From NCBI GenBank assembly GCA_021404685.1, contig QWHC01000003.1:124001-188000 (forward strand): DNA of 64,000 nucleotides. Direction: 5' to 3'. Shown here piece after piece: positions 27,108 through 35,251 of the stretch. Source of the stretch: Chloroflexi bacterium CFX4. Lineage in GTDB: Bacteria > Chloroflexota > Anaerolineae > Aggregatilineales > UBA2796. A program made the translations under genes and the position numbers. The notes under the pieces are model-generated. The model saw only the letters and a list, made by a program, of their open reading frames with translations, did no database searches and was not told where the DNA came from. Numbering within the stretch: the stretch's first letter is position 1; each line of letters begins with the position of its first letter.

Positions 27108-27136
27108 TTGGTCGCACCTCGGAGGGCGGGTATAAT
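27108..27136 (+). promoter_or_regulatory. putative promoter of the alpha/beta hydrolase gene
   Basis: Perfect TATAAT at 27131-27136 with a weak TTGGTC at 27108-27113 (17-nt spacer), 42 nt before the ATG. A 6-bp hairpin TAGGCG/CGCCTA lies upstream at 27047-27062. Confidence 0.4.
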
Positions 27137-27177
27137 TCAGCCCACAATATTAACTTTTAGCGAGAGGCTTTTGAAAA

Positions 27178-28122
27178 ATGAACGCTGTTTCCCCTGTGGT
27201 GAGCCGCAAGCGCCTCACCCGCCGCATCGTGATTGTCGCCCTCAGCCTGATCGCGGCGGTCATCCTGATTGTCTATCCCATTGGTGCCTATCTTTCTTAC
27301 AACACACTCTCCACCTTCAACACACGGGCTGCCGTTGCCACACCTGAGGGCAGCTACGAGTCGGTTTCTTTCCCTGCACGCGGGCAAGCCCACACCATTT
27401 ATGCCTACTATCTGGAGGGCGCGCCAGACATGCCAGTCCTCATTCAGGTGCATGGCTGGCGCAGTTCGCGCTTTGAGCCTGCTGTGTTGGCGCGCAGCGC
27501 GCAGTACCGTGCGCTGGGTTACAATGTGCTTTCCATTGATCTGAGCGACGGGCGCGGCGAATCCGTTGGTAATGGGCGCATCGCCATGGGCTATGAGGAA
27601 CGCCACGATGTGCTAGGCGCCTTTGATTACCTGCTCTCACGCGGCTTTGCGCCAGACCAGATCGGGCTGGCGGGCGAATCAATGGGCGCGGTCTCCTCAT
27701 TGCTCGCCGCCGCCTTAGAACCGCGTATCCGTGCTGTGTGGGCAGATAGTCCCTTTGGGCGTGTGGATACCGTCGCCAGCGAACAGGCAGAAAACTTCGG
27801 CTTTCCGCGCATTATCGTGCCGGGTGGCTTGCTGTGGGGTATGATCATCACTGGGCAGCGCATCTGGGAAGACTCCACATTGGAACAAGCGGCGCGCATT
27901 GCAGAGAACAAAACGGCTGTTCAGCTTGTCCACTGCAATGCCGATGATTTTGTGTTCTACCATCACAGTGAAGATATTTTGGCAGCCTACAAAGCGGCAG
28001 GCGCAAACATCGAGTTGTGGACGGTTGCCTGTGTGAAACACACTTCCGCGCTGGATACCGAAACCGAAAGCTATCTTGCCCGTATGGATGCCTTTTTTCG
28101 CCAACATTTACGCATTGGCTGA
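27178..28122 (+). CDS. membrane-anchored alpha/beta hydrolase
   Basis: 314 residues with an N-terminal helix (~16-38) and an alpha/beta-hydrolase domain: oxyanion region VHGWRSSRFEP, nucleophile Ser in GLAGESMGAVSS, Asp in CNADDFVFYHHSEDI and a likely His in CVKHTSALD. It resembles the S9/BAAT-like esterases with a GxSxG elbow; the substrate is unknown. A GAGAGG ribosome site precedes ATG 27178. It is followed by a ~100-bp inverted-repeat element and the Crp/Fnr gene. Confidence 0.8.
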   Translation: MNAVSPVVSRKRLTRRIVIVALSLIAAVILIVYPIGAYLSYNTLSTFNTRAAVATPEGSYESVSFPARGQAHTIYAYYLEGAPDMPVLIQVHGWRSSRFEPAVLARSAQYRALGYNVLSIDLSDGRGESVGNGRIAMGYEERHDVLGAFDYLLSRGFAPDQIGLAGESMGAVSSLLAAALEPRIRAVWADSPFGRVDTVASEQAENFGFPRIIVPGGLLWGMIITGQRIWEDSTLEQAARIAENKTAVQLVHCNADDFVFYHHSEDILAAYKAAGANIELWTVACVKHTSALDTETESYLARMDAFFRQHLRIG

Positions 28123-28128
28123 ACCGAT

Positions 28129-28228
28129 TAGTAGGCAGTTGCACTATGTTGCAGGGGCGCACCTCGGTGCGTCCCACGAGGCAATTCCCACAATTTCTAG
28201 CAGCACCCTTCAGCCCTTTTGCCTACTA
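28129..28228. repeat. ~100-bp element with 9-bp terminal inverted repeats and internal hairpin
   Basis: TAGTAGGCA (28129-28137) and its exact reverse complement TGCCTACTA (28220-28228) bracket a 10-bp hairpin, GGGGCGCACC (28154-28163) with GGTGCGTCCC (28166-28175), 2-nt loop and one G-U pair. It has no coding potential. It is MITE/REP-like in form, between a hydrolase gene and a regulator gene. Confidence 0.5.
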
Positions 28229-28255
28229 GACCGCTGCGGCGTTTCCCATTACACT
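28227..28255 (+). promoter_or_regulatory. weak promoter of the Crp/Fnr-type regulator
   Basis: TAGACC (28227-28232) and TACACT (28250-28255), 17-nt spacer. The -35 overlaps the right end of the inverted-repeat element. An imperfect dyad with CACT/AGTG arms at 28249-28266 covers the -10, a candidate autoregulatory operator. Confidence 0.35.
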
Positions 28256-28297
28256 GTAAAGTGAAGCACAATCCCTTTTAGCATGGGAGGTGAAAAA

Positions 28298-29014
28298 ATG
28301 AGTTACGTCTATTTATTACGGAATGTCTCGCTCTTTGCCCAACTAAACGAAGATGAGCTTGACGCACTGGCGGCAGAATTCATCCTGCAAGACTTTCGGC
28401 GCGGGCAAGTGCTGTTTCAGCAGGGCAGCACCACCAACACGCTGTACATTGTCAAATCGGGCAGTGTGCAAATTACCTCTTTCGGCAGGCAAAACGAGAT
28501 CACCTACACCGACATCTTCCATGCTGAACAATATTTCGGCGAATTTTCCCTGCTGGATGGCTTGCCGCGCTCTGGCGAGGCAGTTGCCCTTGAACACAGC
28601 GATCTGCTGCTGCTGACGCGCCCAACCTTCTTCCGCTTCCTAGAGCGCCAAACGATGGTTGCCGTCAAACTGTTGGTCACTGTTAGCCGACGGATGCGCT
28701 TTGCCGAGTCCTCCGTTGAGCAAACTGTCGTCCGCAGTGCTGAACAGAAGATTGCGCGGCTGCTGGTGAACATCGCCAACCATTATCAATCCAACACGGC
28801 TGAAGGCTCGCGTTTTGGTGTGCGCCTTAGCGCGGACGATCTGGCGGCACTCTCTGGCGTTACGCGGACAGCGGCGCGCTCTGTGATGGATGCACTGCGC
28901 GAGACGGGCTTGATCACCTTAGAGCGTTCGCACATCGCCGCCGTAGATGTCAGCGGCTTGCGCGGCTACTTACAACACAGCGCACAAGGGATTCTGCCAA
29001 CGGGCGCCAATTAG
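28298..29014 (+). CDS. Crp/Fnr-family transcriptional regulator
   Basis: 238 residues. It has an N-terminal cyclic-nucleotide-binding-like barrel with LLRNVSLFAQLNEDELDAL, GQVLFQQGSTTNTLYIVKSGSVQI and FGEFSLLDGLPRSGEAVALE, then a C-terminal winged helix with LSADDLAALSGVTRTAARSVMDALRETGLI. There are no N-terminal cysteines for an Fnr-type iron-sulfur cluster, so it is Crp-like or another ligand sensor. ATG 28298 follows GGGAGGTG at 28285-28292. It lies 850 nt upstream of the hydrogenase cluster with the UDG gene between; control of hox genes is conceivable but unproven. Its 3' end overlaps the UDG gene by 4 nt. Confidence 0.88.
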   Translation: MSYVYLLRNVSLFAQLNEDELDALAAEFILQDFRRGQVLFQQGSTTNTLYIVKSGSVQITSFGRQNEITYTDIFHAEQYFGEFSLLDGLPRSGEAVALEHSDLLLLTRPTFFRFLERQTMVAVKLLVTVSRRMRFAESSVEQTVVRSAEQKIARLLVNIANHYQSNTAEGSRFGVRLSADDLAALSGVTRTAARSVMDALRETGLITLERSHIAAVDVSGLRGYLQHSAQGILPTGAN

Positions 29015-29664
29015 GGTTGCAGGTGCAGCCGCAAGCCTGCCACAAAATCATGTTTGCCGCCATGTGATGGATGGCGCACTTTGGGGCAGGCATACCCTAA
29101 TTCGCGCAGGCTGCGGTGTGCTACATTGCCTACCGCGATGATCTGTTTGGGCTGAAAGAGCGTTAGCAATTCTTTAAGCAGCGGCGCACCGAGGCGGCGC
29201 TCAGCAGGACGTGGTGCGCGGTTGGTATGCGGCTTGCCTGCTTGGTGTGGATGAAATGGGAAGGCGCTCCAAACCAGAGGCAGCACGCCTAGCTCTGCCA
29301 GCGCATTCCAGAAGATCGTGGCGCTTGGCTCTGCGTTGATCTTCTCCCATGTTGGCTCAGGCACATCCTGATAGCCACGCGCTACGCCCAAATGCCCTAA
29401 GGCTGGCACACCTTCCAGCAGTAAGCGGCGGCTGGCAAAGGGCACCCCACTTAACCGCATTCCACGATAGCCCGGCGCTTCGCCAATCAGGGCGACAGCC
29501 GGCGGCGTTTCGAGGAAAAGGCTCAAATAGCGGTGCAGATTGGCGCGGCGCAGCGCATTATAGGGATTCCCACCCGCGCCAAATGGATTATAAGCATCGG
29601 CATCGGTTGGCGTTTCGGCAAGGCGGATGATGAATGCCGCGAGGCGTTCGTATTGGCTGATCAT
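29011..29664 (-). CDS. uracil-DNA glycosylase superfamily protein
   Basis: 217 residues. Uracil-DNA glycosylases excise uracil from DNA to begin base-excision repair. Motif A is VALIGEAPGYRGMRLSGVPFAS and the C-terminal motif B is VRHPSHGGKHDF. The motif A layout (GEAPG) is like family 4/5 or SMUG-like proteins, but the four Cys of the family 4 iron-sulfur cluster are not evident. ATG 29664 is preferred over a longer frame because it begins the conserved MISQYERLAAF helix. It is convergent with the Crp/Fnr gene. Confidence 0.8.
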   Translation of the reverse strand: MISQYERLAAFIIRLAETPTDADAYNPFGAGGNPYNALRRANLHRYLSLFLETPPAVALIGEAPGYRGMRLSGVPFASRRLLLEGVPALGHLGVARGYQDVPEPTWEKINAEPSATIFWNALAELGVLPLVWSAFPFHPHQAGKPHTNRAPRPAERRLGAPLLKELLTLFQPKQIIAVGNVAHRSLRELGYACPKVRHPSHGGKHDFVAGLRLHLQP

Positions 29665-29864
29665 GCCGCTAGTGTACGCGCAAGGCGCGCAAAAAAGCAA
29701 GCCGTGCCTTCCTCAGACGCGCCCATTTGCCCCATCATTCCAAAACTTGTGACATTCCGCGCCCAAAAAACAGACACTTGTCAGCATTAAGAAACGCCCT
29801 AAATGGGTATCGTTAGAATGATCGTTTTGCATGTTTAGACTACTTTTTGAAAGGACGCCAACGG

Positions 29865-30377
29865 ATGCTAAGCGCGAAACCGATCCCTGCGCCCTCTGAA
29901 GATAAACGCTGGCGCATCGTGAACGCCACCATGCGCCGTCATGGCTATAACGCCAGCGGTTTGATTGAAACCCTGCACACCGTTCAAGAGGCTTTCGGCT
30001 TTCTGGACGTGGCGGGACTGCGCTATGTGGCGCGCTCGCTGCGTGTGCCGTTCAGCCAGATTTACGGCGTTGCCACCTTCTATAACCTGTTCAAGATGAA
30101 GCCCGCCGGTGAGCATACCTGCATTGTGTGCCTTGGTACTGCCTGCTACATCAAGGGCGCGCCTGCCATTCTGAGCAGCCTTGAAAACACCCTTGAGATT
30201 AAACCGGATGAGACCACCGCCGATAAAAAGGTTTCGTTGGTGGTGGCGCGCTGCGTGGGTGCCTGCGGTCTGGCGCCTGTGGTGGTGCTGGATGAGGAAA
30301 CACTCGGCAAACTGCCACCAGAGGCAATCGTCGAAAAAGTTGCCGCATGGCGGACGCCCGTCAGTGAGGAGAAATAA
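29865..30377 (+). CDS. hoxE: bidirectional [NiFe] hydrogenase diaphorase subunit HoxE
   Basis: 170 residues, NuoE-like thioredoxin-fold subunit holding one [2Fe-2S] cluster through four Cys: CLGTAC and CVGAC. It passes electrons within the HoxEFU diaphorase module of the soluble NAD(P)-linked hydrogenase. The ATG at 29865, behind AAAGGAC at 29850, is preferred over TTG 29847. It is the first gene of a co-directional cluster reaching hypE; the gap to hoxF is 2 nt. No clear promoter could be assigned in the 200-nt upstream region. Confidence 0.92.
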   Translation: MLSAKPIPAPSEDKRWRIVNATMRRHGYNASGLIETLHTVQEAFGFLDVAGLRYVARSLRVPFSQIYGVATFYNLFKMKPAGEHTCIVCLGTACYIKGAPAILSSLENTLEIKPDETTADKKVSLVVARCVGACGLAPVVVLDEETLGKLPPEAIVEKVAAWRTPVSEEK

Positions 30378-30379
30378 TC

Positions 30380-32032
30380 ATGCACCTTGAAGACCTGCAA
30401 AGGATTACCGAAGAACACCACGCCGCAGAGGCGGGCTTGAAGCATGTTCTGTACGTATGCAGCGGCACTGCCTGCCAATCCAGCCGCAGCGATGAGGTGG
30501 TAAAGGCACTCCAAGCCGAACTGAAAGCACGTGGCTTGGAAGCAACTTGTGAAGTGCGGCAAGGCGGCTGCCAAGGCTTGTGCGCCCGCGGTCCGATGGC
30601 GGCGCTTGATCAGGGCAAGGTGGTTTACCAACACCTGACGCCCGAAGATGCGCCAACCGTCGTTGAGACGCTGGATAGCCAACCGCCTGATCATCTACAA
30701 CTGCCCAGCACCATGCCATTCTTCACCCGTCAGGTTCGCATTGCCACACAGATCGCCGGCTTGCTCGATCCGAACGAATTGAACAGCTACATTGCTGCGG
30801 GCGGCTATCAGGCCTTGTTAGATGCCCTTTCCAACAAAACCTCCAACGAAGTGCTGCAAGAGATCGTGCGAAGCAACCTACGCGGGCGCGGTGGTGCAGG
30901 CTATCCGACGGGCTTAAAGTGGAGTACGGTTGCCAAAGCGCCGCAGACGCCGAAATACGTCGTGGTCAATGGCGATGAAGGCGATCCGGGCGCCTTCATG
31001 GATCGCTCGCTCATGGAAGATTACCCGTTCCGCGTGCTGGAAGGCATGACGCTTGCCGCCTACGCGGTCGGTGCTTCTTACGGCTACATCTACGTGCGCG
31101 CTGAGTATCCACTGGCGGTGAAACGCCTGCAAAGCGCCATTAAACAGGCACAAAAGCAGAACTTGCTCGGCAGCAACATCGCCGGCACAACTTTCAGTTT
31201 CAATGTCGAGATTCGGCTAGGCGCAGGTGCGTTCGTCTGTGGTGAAGAAACCGCCCTGATCGCCAGCATCGAAGGTGGACGCGGCACACCGCGCCCACGC
31301 CCACCCTACCCGGCTGAGTCGGGCTTATGGGGCAAGCCAACGCTCATCAACAATGTGGAGACGATGGCAAACATCGTGCCGATCATCCAGAACGGCGGCG
31401 AGTGGTTCGCTGAGATTGGCACGGAAAAGAGCAAGGGTACAAAAGTGTTCGCCCTGAGCGGACGCATTAACAACACGGGCTTGATCGAAGTGCCGATGGG
31501 CATCACGTTGCGCGAGATCATTTTTGAGATCGGCGGCGGCATTCCGGATGGCAAGCGGTTCAAGGCAGTTCAGACGGGCGGACCCAGCGGCGGCTGCATT
31601 CCTGAACAATACCTTGATATGCCTGTGGACTACGAGTCTTTGGCAAGCATCGGCTCGATCATGGGATCGGGCGGCATGATTGTGATGGACGAGACAAGCT
31701 GCATGGTGGATGTGGCGAAATACTTCATGGAATTTAGCATGGCGGAATCGTGCGGCAAATGCGTGCCGTGCCGCGTTGGCACCGCGCAAATGTACGATCT
31801 GCTCTGCAAGATCAGCGAAGGGCGCGCCACACTTGATGATCTTGTGCTGCTTGAATCGCTCTGCGATATGGTCAAACACACCAGCCTTTGCGGACTCGGT
31901 CAGGCGGCGCCGAACCCTGTTGTCAGCACTCTGCGCTACTTCCGCGACGAATATCTAGCGCACATCACCGAAAAGCGCTGCGCGGCGGGCGTTTGCCAGA
32001 TCAAACACGAACCTTTGGAGGTGCATTCATGA
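30380..32032 (+). CDS. hoxF: HoxF, NAD(P)/FMN-binding diaphorase subunit
   Basis: 550 residues. N-terminal thioredoxin-like [2Fe-2S] domain (~20-110) with CSGTAC and CQGLC; central NuoF domain with [13 protein letters not shown] (FMN/NADH site), [19 protein letters not shown] and [15 protein letters not shown]-terminal [4Fe-4S] site [12 protein letters not shown]. It binds FMN and NAD(P)H and exchanges electrons with the small subunit chain. hoxU starts on its stop codon (ATGA overlap at 32029). Confidence 0.95.
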   Translation: MHLEDLQRITEEHHAAEAGLKHVLYVCSGTACQSSRSDEVVKALQAELKARGLEATCEVRQGGCQGLCARGPMAALDQGKVVYQHLTPEDAPTVVETLDSQPPDHLQLPSTMPFFTRQVRIATQIAGLLDPNELNSYIAAGGYQALLDALSNKTSNEVLQEIVRSNLRGRGGAGYPTGLKWSTVAKAPQTPKYVVVNGDEGDPGAFMDRSLMEDYPFRVLEGMTLAAYAVGASYGYIYVRAEYPLAVKRLQSAIKQAQKQNLLGSNIAGTTFSFNVEIRLGAGAFVCGEETALIASIEGGRGTPRPRPPYPAESGLWGKPTLINNVETMANIVPIIQNGGEWFAEIGTEKSKGTKVFALSGRINNTGLIEVPMGITLREIIFEIGGGIPDGKRFKAVQTGGPSGGCIPEQYLDMPVDYESLASIGSIMGSGGMIVMDETSCMVDVAKYFMEFSMAESCGKCVPCRVGTAQMYDLLCKISEGRATLDDLVLLESLCDMVKHTSLCGLGQAAPNPVVSTLRYFRDEYLAHITEKRCAAGVCQIKHEPLEVHS

Positions 32033-32745
32033 GCCGTGTTGTTACGCTCAAGATTAATGGGCAAGATGTGAGTGGGCGCGAAGATGAGAGCATCCTTGAC
32101 GTAGCGCGTGAGAACGGTATTGAAATTCCCACGCTCTGCCAATTGGATGGGCTTTCCAATGTCGGTGCGTGCCGCCTGTGCCTTGTGGAGATTGTCGGCG
32201 TTTCGCGGTTGCTGCCCGCTTGTGTGACGCGAGTCGCCGAAGGGATGGAGGTCAACACCGAATCGGAACGGCTGCTGCGCTACCGCCGCATGATTGTGGA
32301 GATGCTCTTTAGCGAAGGGAACCATGTTTGCCCGGTGTGTATCTCCAACGGTCACTGCGAGTTGCAAGATACTGCCATTGCCCTACAAATCAACCATATC
32401 GGGATGCCCTATCGCTTCCCCGTCCGTCAAGTGGATGCGTCTCACGCCCGCTACGGACTCGACCCAAACCGCTGCATTCTCTGCACGCGCTGTGTGCGCG
32501 TCTGCGATGAGATTGAAGGCGCCCATACCTGGGACATCATGGGGCGCGGCATCGCCAGCCAGCTGGTCACCGACCTTGCCACACCTTGGGGCGAATCCGA
32601 AACCTGCACAAGCTGCGGTAAATGCGTGCAAATCTGCCCAACGGGCGCCCTGTTCATCAAGGGCAAATCAGTTGGCGAGATGACCAAACGCCCGGACTTT
32701 CTGCCCTACCTTGCCATGATGCGTAATCGGAAGAACGGTTCGTGA
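32029..32745 (+). CDS. hoxU: HoxU, iron-sulfur subunit of the hydrogenase diaphorase
   Basis: 238 residues, NuoG N-terminal-like electron conduit between HoxF and HoxY. Clusters visible in order: plant-type [2Fe-2S] ([15 protein letters not shown]), His-Cys region with [13 protein letters not shown], then two [4Fe-4S] motifs [11 protein letters not shown] and [14 protein letters not shown]. The ATG at 32029 overlaps the hoxF stop and is preceded by GGAGG at 32017. A longer frame starting at 31888 is ruled out by the hoxF overlap. Confidence 0.95.
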   Translation: MSRVVTLKINGQDVSGREDESILDVARENGIEIPTLCQLDGLSNVGACRLCLVEIVGVSRLLPACVTRVAEGMEVNTESERLLRYRRMIVEMLFSEGNHVCPVCISNGHCELQDTAIALQINHIGMPYRFPVRQVDASHARYGLDPNRCILCTRCVRVCDEIEGAHTWDIMGRGIASQLVTDLATPWGESETCTSCGKCVQICPTGALFIKGKSVGEMTKRPDFLPYLAMMRNRKNGS

Positions 32746-32756
32746 GAGGCTTGCCC

Positions 32757-33290
32757 ATGACCAAGAAGAAAATCGCTACTATTTGGATGGACGGTTGCTC
32801 TGGCTGCCATATGTCCTTCCTTGATATTGATCACCGCCTGCTGGATATTGCCGACCTGATTGAGTTGGTGCACAGCCCGCTGGTAGACCACAAAGACTTT
32901 CCACCTGATGTAGATGTGACATTGGTTGAAGGCGCAGTTAGCAGCAACGAAGACCTTGAGAAAATCCTCAAGGTGCGCGCCCGCACCAAAATCCTCGTCT
33001 CAATGGGCGATTGCGCCGTGAATGCCAATGTGCCAGCCATGCGGAATCGCTTCACACCGAAGGCACTCAACGAGGCGATCTACCTTGCGCCCAACATGGC
33101 ACAGCCACAGATTCCGCACGGCACAGTGCCAACGCTGCTGCCACAGGTGCGCCCTGTGCATGCCGTGGTGAAGGTAGATGTTTACGTGCCGGGCTGCCCA
33201 CCTTCCAATGATACGCTCTTTTACGTGCTGAGCGAACTCATTCACGGGCGGATGCCCGATCTAAGCGACAAGACGCGCTTCGGTGCTTGA
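32757..33290 (+). CDS. hoxY: HoxY, small subunit of bidirectional [NiFe] hydrogenase
   Basis: 177 residues, the short type of [NiFe]-hydrogenase small subunit with one proximal [4Fe-4S] cluster. Ligands: C14 and C17 in MDGCSGC, SMGDCAVNAN and VPGCPPSNDT. It lacks the twin-arginine signal and the medial/distal clusters of uptake hydrogenases, fitting a cytoplasmic group 3d enzyme. ATG 32757 with GAGAGG upstream is used. It lies between hoxU (11-nt gap) and hoxH (20-nt gap). Confidence 0.94.
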   Translation: MTKKKIATIWMDGCSGCHMSFLDIDHRLLDIADLIELVHSPLVDHKDFPPDVDVTLVEGAVSSNEDLEKILKVRARTKILVSMGDCAVNANVPAMRNRFTPKALNEAIYLAPNMAQPQIPHGTVPTLLPQVRPVHAVVKVDVYVPGCPPSNDTLFYVLSELIHGRMPDLSDKTRFGA

Positions 33291-33310
33291 GGACAGGAGA
33301 TCACCAGACC

Positions 33311-34726
33311 ATGACGAAAGAAATCACGATCAACCCTGTGACGCGCATCGAAGGTCACGGTAAGATCACAATCTACCTTGCCGAAGATGGCAGCGTCTCG
33401 GACGCCAAGTTCCACGTTACGCAACTGCGCGGCTTTGAGAAGTTTGCTGAAGGGCGTCCCTTCCACGAAATGCCCTCGCTAATGGCGCGTATTTGCGGCA
33501 TTTGCCCTGTCAGCCACCTGATCGCCAGCGCCAAGGCGTGTGATGCCCTGCTCGGCGTGCGGATTCCGCCCGTGGCGGCTGCCCTGCGCCGTGTGATGAA
33601 TCTGGCGCAGCTTGCCCAGTCGCACGCGCTCAGTTTCTTCTACCTCTCCGCGCCGGATCTGCTCTTAGGGATGGATAGCGATCCTGCGCAGCGCAACCTG
33701 TTCGGAATGCTCTCTGCCAATCCGCAGTTGGCACGTGATGGCGTTACGCTGCGCCAAAATGGACAGCAGATCATCGAGCTGTTAGGCGGCAAGCGCATTC
33801 ATCCCGGTTGGGTCGTCCCTGGCGGCGTGGCAGAGCCGCTCAGTGCCGAAAAGCGCGATCAAATCCTCGCCATGCTGCCTAATGCAATTGCCATTACCCA
33901 ACAGGCGATTCACTGGTTCAAGGAGCAATTGCCGCGCTTTGCAGAGGAGATCAGCGCATTTGCCAACTTCCCAACCCTGCATATGGGCATGGTAGATCGG
34001 CGCGGCAACCTTGAAACCTACGATGGCTACCTCCGCATTGTGGACGCTGAAGGCAACGTTGTTGAGGATCGCATGACGCCAGAGGATTACCTCGACCTGA
34101 TCGAGGAAGCCGCTGAGCCGCACAGCTTCCTCAAATCGCCTTACTACAAGCCACGTGGCTATGTGGATGGGATGCTGCGCGTTGGACCGCTTTCGCGCCT
34201 GTTGGCAGCCAACCAGATCAGCACGCCCCTGGCAAACGCCGCCTTGCAGGACTTCCGCCAAATTCCCGAACGGCAGAGTTCGTTCTACTTCCATTTGGCG
34301 CGCCTGATCGAAATTCTCTACGCTTGGGAAGAAATCCAGCGCGTGCTGAACCTGCCCGATATTTTGAGTGAGCATGTGCGCGCTCACGCTGAGCCGAACG
34401 CCTTTGAAGGCGTTGGCATTAGCGAGGCACCGCGCGGCACGCTAATGCATCACTACAAGATCGATAAGCACGGCTTGATCACCTACGTGAACCTGATCAT
34501 CGCCACTGGGCATAACAACCTTGCCATGAACGCCGGCGTGAAACAGGTGGCACAGCGCTTTGTGAGAGGGGATCGGCTGACGGAAGGAATGCTCAACCGC
34601 GTTGAGGCGGTCATCCGCACCTTTGACCCATGCCTGAGTTGCTCCACGCACGCCGTTGGGCAAATGCCGCTGCATGTGCAGCTTCTGGCGCCGAATGGCG
34701 AAGTGCTAGACGAAATTGCCCGTTAG
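33311..34726 (+). CDS. hoxH: HoxH, large catalytic subunit of bidirectional [NiFe] hydrogenase
   Basis: 471 residues. The NiFe site is complete: N-terminal [10 protein letters not shown] (C62, C65) and C-terminal DPCLSCSTH (C441, C444). The protein extends 24 residues past His 447, the normal position where an endopeptidase cuts after nickel insertion; the protease gene follows directly. [14 protein letters not shown] is the standard start. The enzyme reversibly couples H2 to NAD(P)H. ATG 33311 has AGGAGAT at 33294-33300. Confidence 0.95.
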   Translation: MTKEITINPVTRIEGHGKITIYLAEDGSVSDAKFHVTQLRGFEKFAEGRPFHEMPSLMARICGICPVSHLIASAKACDALLGVRIPPVAAALRRVMNLAQLAQSHALSFFYLSAPDLLLGMDSDPAQRNLFGMLSANPQLARDGVTLRQNGQQIIELLGGKRIHPGWVVPGGVAEPLSAEKRDQILAMLPNAIAITQQAIHWFKEQLPRFAEEISAFANFPTLHMGMVDRRGNLETYDGYLRIVDAEGNVVEDRMTPEDYLDLIEEAAEPHSFLKSPYYKPRGYVDGMLRVGPLSRLLAANQISTPLANAALQDFRQIPERQSSFYFHLARLIEILYAWEEIQRVLNLPDILSEHVRAHAEPNAFEGVGISEAPRGTLMHHYKIDKHGLITYVNLIIATGHNNLAMNAGVKQVAQRFVRGDRLTEGMLNRVEAVIRTFDPCLSCSTHAVGQMPLHVQLLAPNGEVLDEIAR

Positions 34727-34738
34727 CGGTACTTTACA

Positions 34739-34760
34739 GGGGTCAGCATAGGCTGACCTC
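34739..34760 (+). other. hairpin between hoxH and the maturation protease gene
   Basis: GGGGTCAGC (34739-34747) pairs with GCTGACCTC (34752-34760), 9 bp with one G-U, 4-nt loop, 12 nt after the hoxH stop. It may attenuate or stabilise the transcript; there is no U-tract. Confidence 0.45.
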
Positions 34761-34789
34761 TGATCTTGATGAAGGGGAGAAAGTGTGCC

Positions 34790-35251
34790 ATGCGCCTTGT
34801 GATTGGGATCGGGAACACATTGCGCGGTGATGATGGCATTGGTGTGGCGATTGCACAGCAGCTTGCCGCACAGCACAGCGCACCAAACCTGCATGTGATC
34901 ACCTGCCACCAACTGACGCCAGAGCTAATTGGGCTGATCAGCCAAGCCGAACAGGTCATCTTCATTGATGCCAGTGTCCAGCAGCCGCTAGGCAGCGTGC
35001 AGGCGGTGCCGCTGCGCGTGGAGGCAGCTAAAGAATTGTCCGCACATCACACCACACCTTCTGCCTTGCTGCTGGCTGCCAAAGTGCTGTATGGCGCACA
35101 GCCGTGCAGCACGCTCATCGCGGTCGGCGCGCAGCATTTCAGCTATGGCGAGCAGTTTTCGGCGCCGGTGGCGGCTGCCTTGCCGCGTGCTGCCAAACTT
35201 GCCCTGACCTTGCTCAATATGCCTACAGCACGCAGCGGCGACCTGCATTGA
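34790..35251 (+). CDS. hoxW: [NiFe] hydrogenase maturation endopeptidase (HoxW type)
   Basis: 153 residues of the HycI/HybD/HoxW peptidase family. Nickel-sensing residues are in GIGNTLRGDDGIGVAIA (Glu normally replaced by Asp here) and VIFIDASVQQP, with a His in VGAQHFSYGEQFS. It trims the C-terminal tail of HoxH after metal insertion. ATG 34790 follows AAGGGGAGA. It lies between hoxH and hypF; hypF begins on its stop codon (TTGA). Confidence 0.85.
   Translation: MRLVIGIGNTLRGDDGIGVAIAQQLAAQHSAPNLHVITCHQLTPELIGLISQAEQVIFIDASVQQPLGSVQAVPLRVEAAKELSAHHTTPSALLLAAKVLYGAQPCSTLIAVGAQHFSYGEQFSAPVAAALPRAAKLALTLLNMPTARSGDLH

Noticed and set aside
29665..29864. Defined promoter for hoxE
   Set aside because: Several weak -35-like and -10-like boxes (TTGTCA at 29778, TAGAAT at 29814) but no pair with acceptable spacing.
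35104..35247. Longer N-terminus for HypF from an upstream ATG
   Set aside because: The extra sequence lies within the maturation protease gene; the TTG at 35248 gives a standard HypF start.
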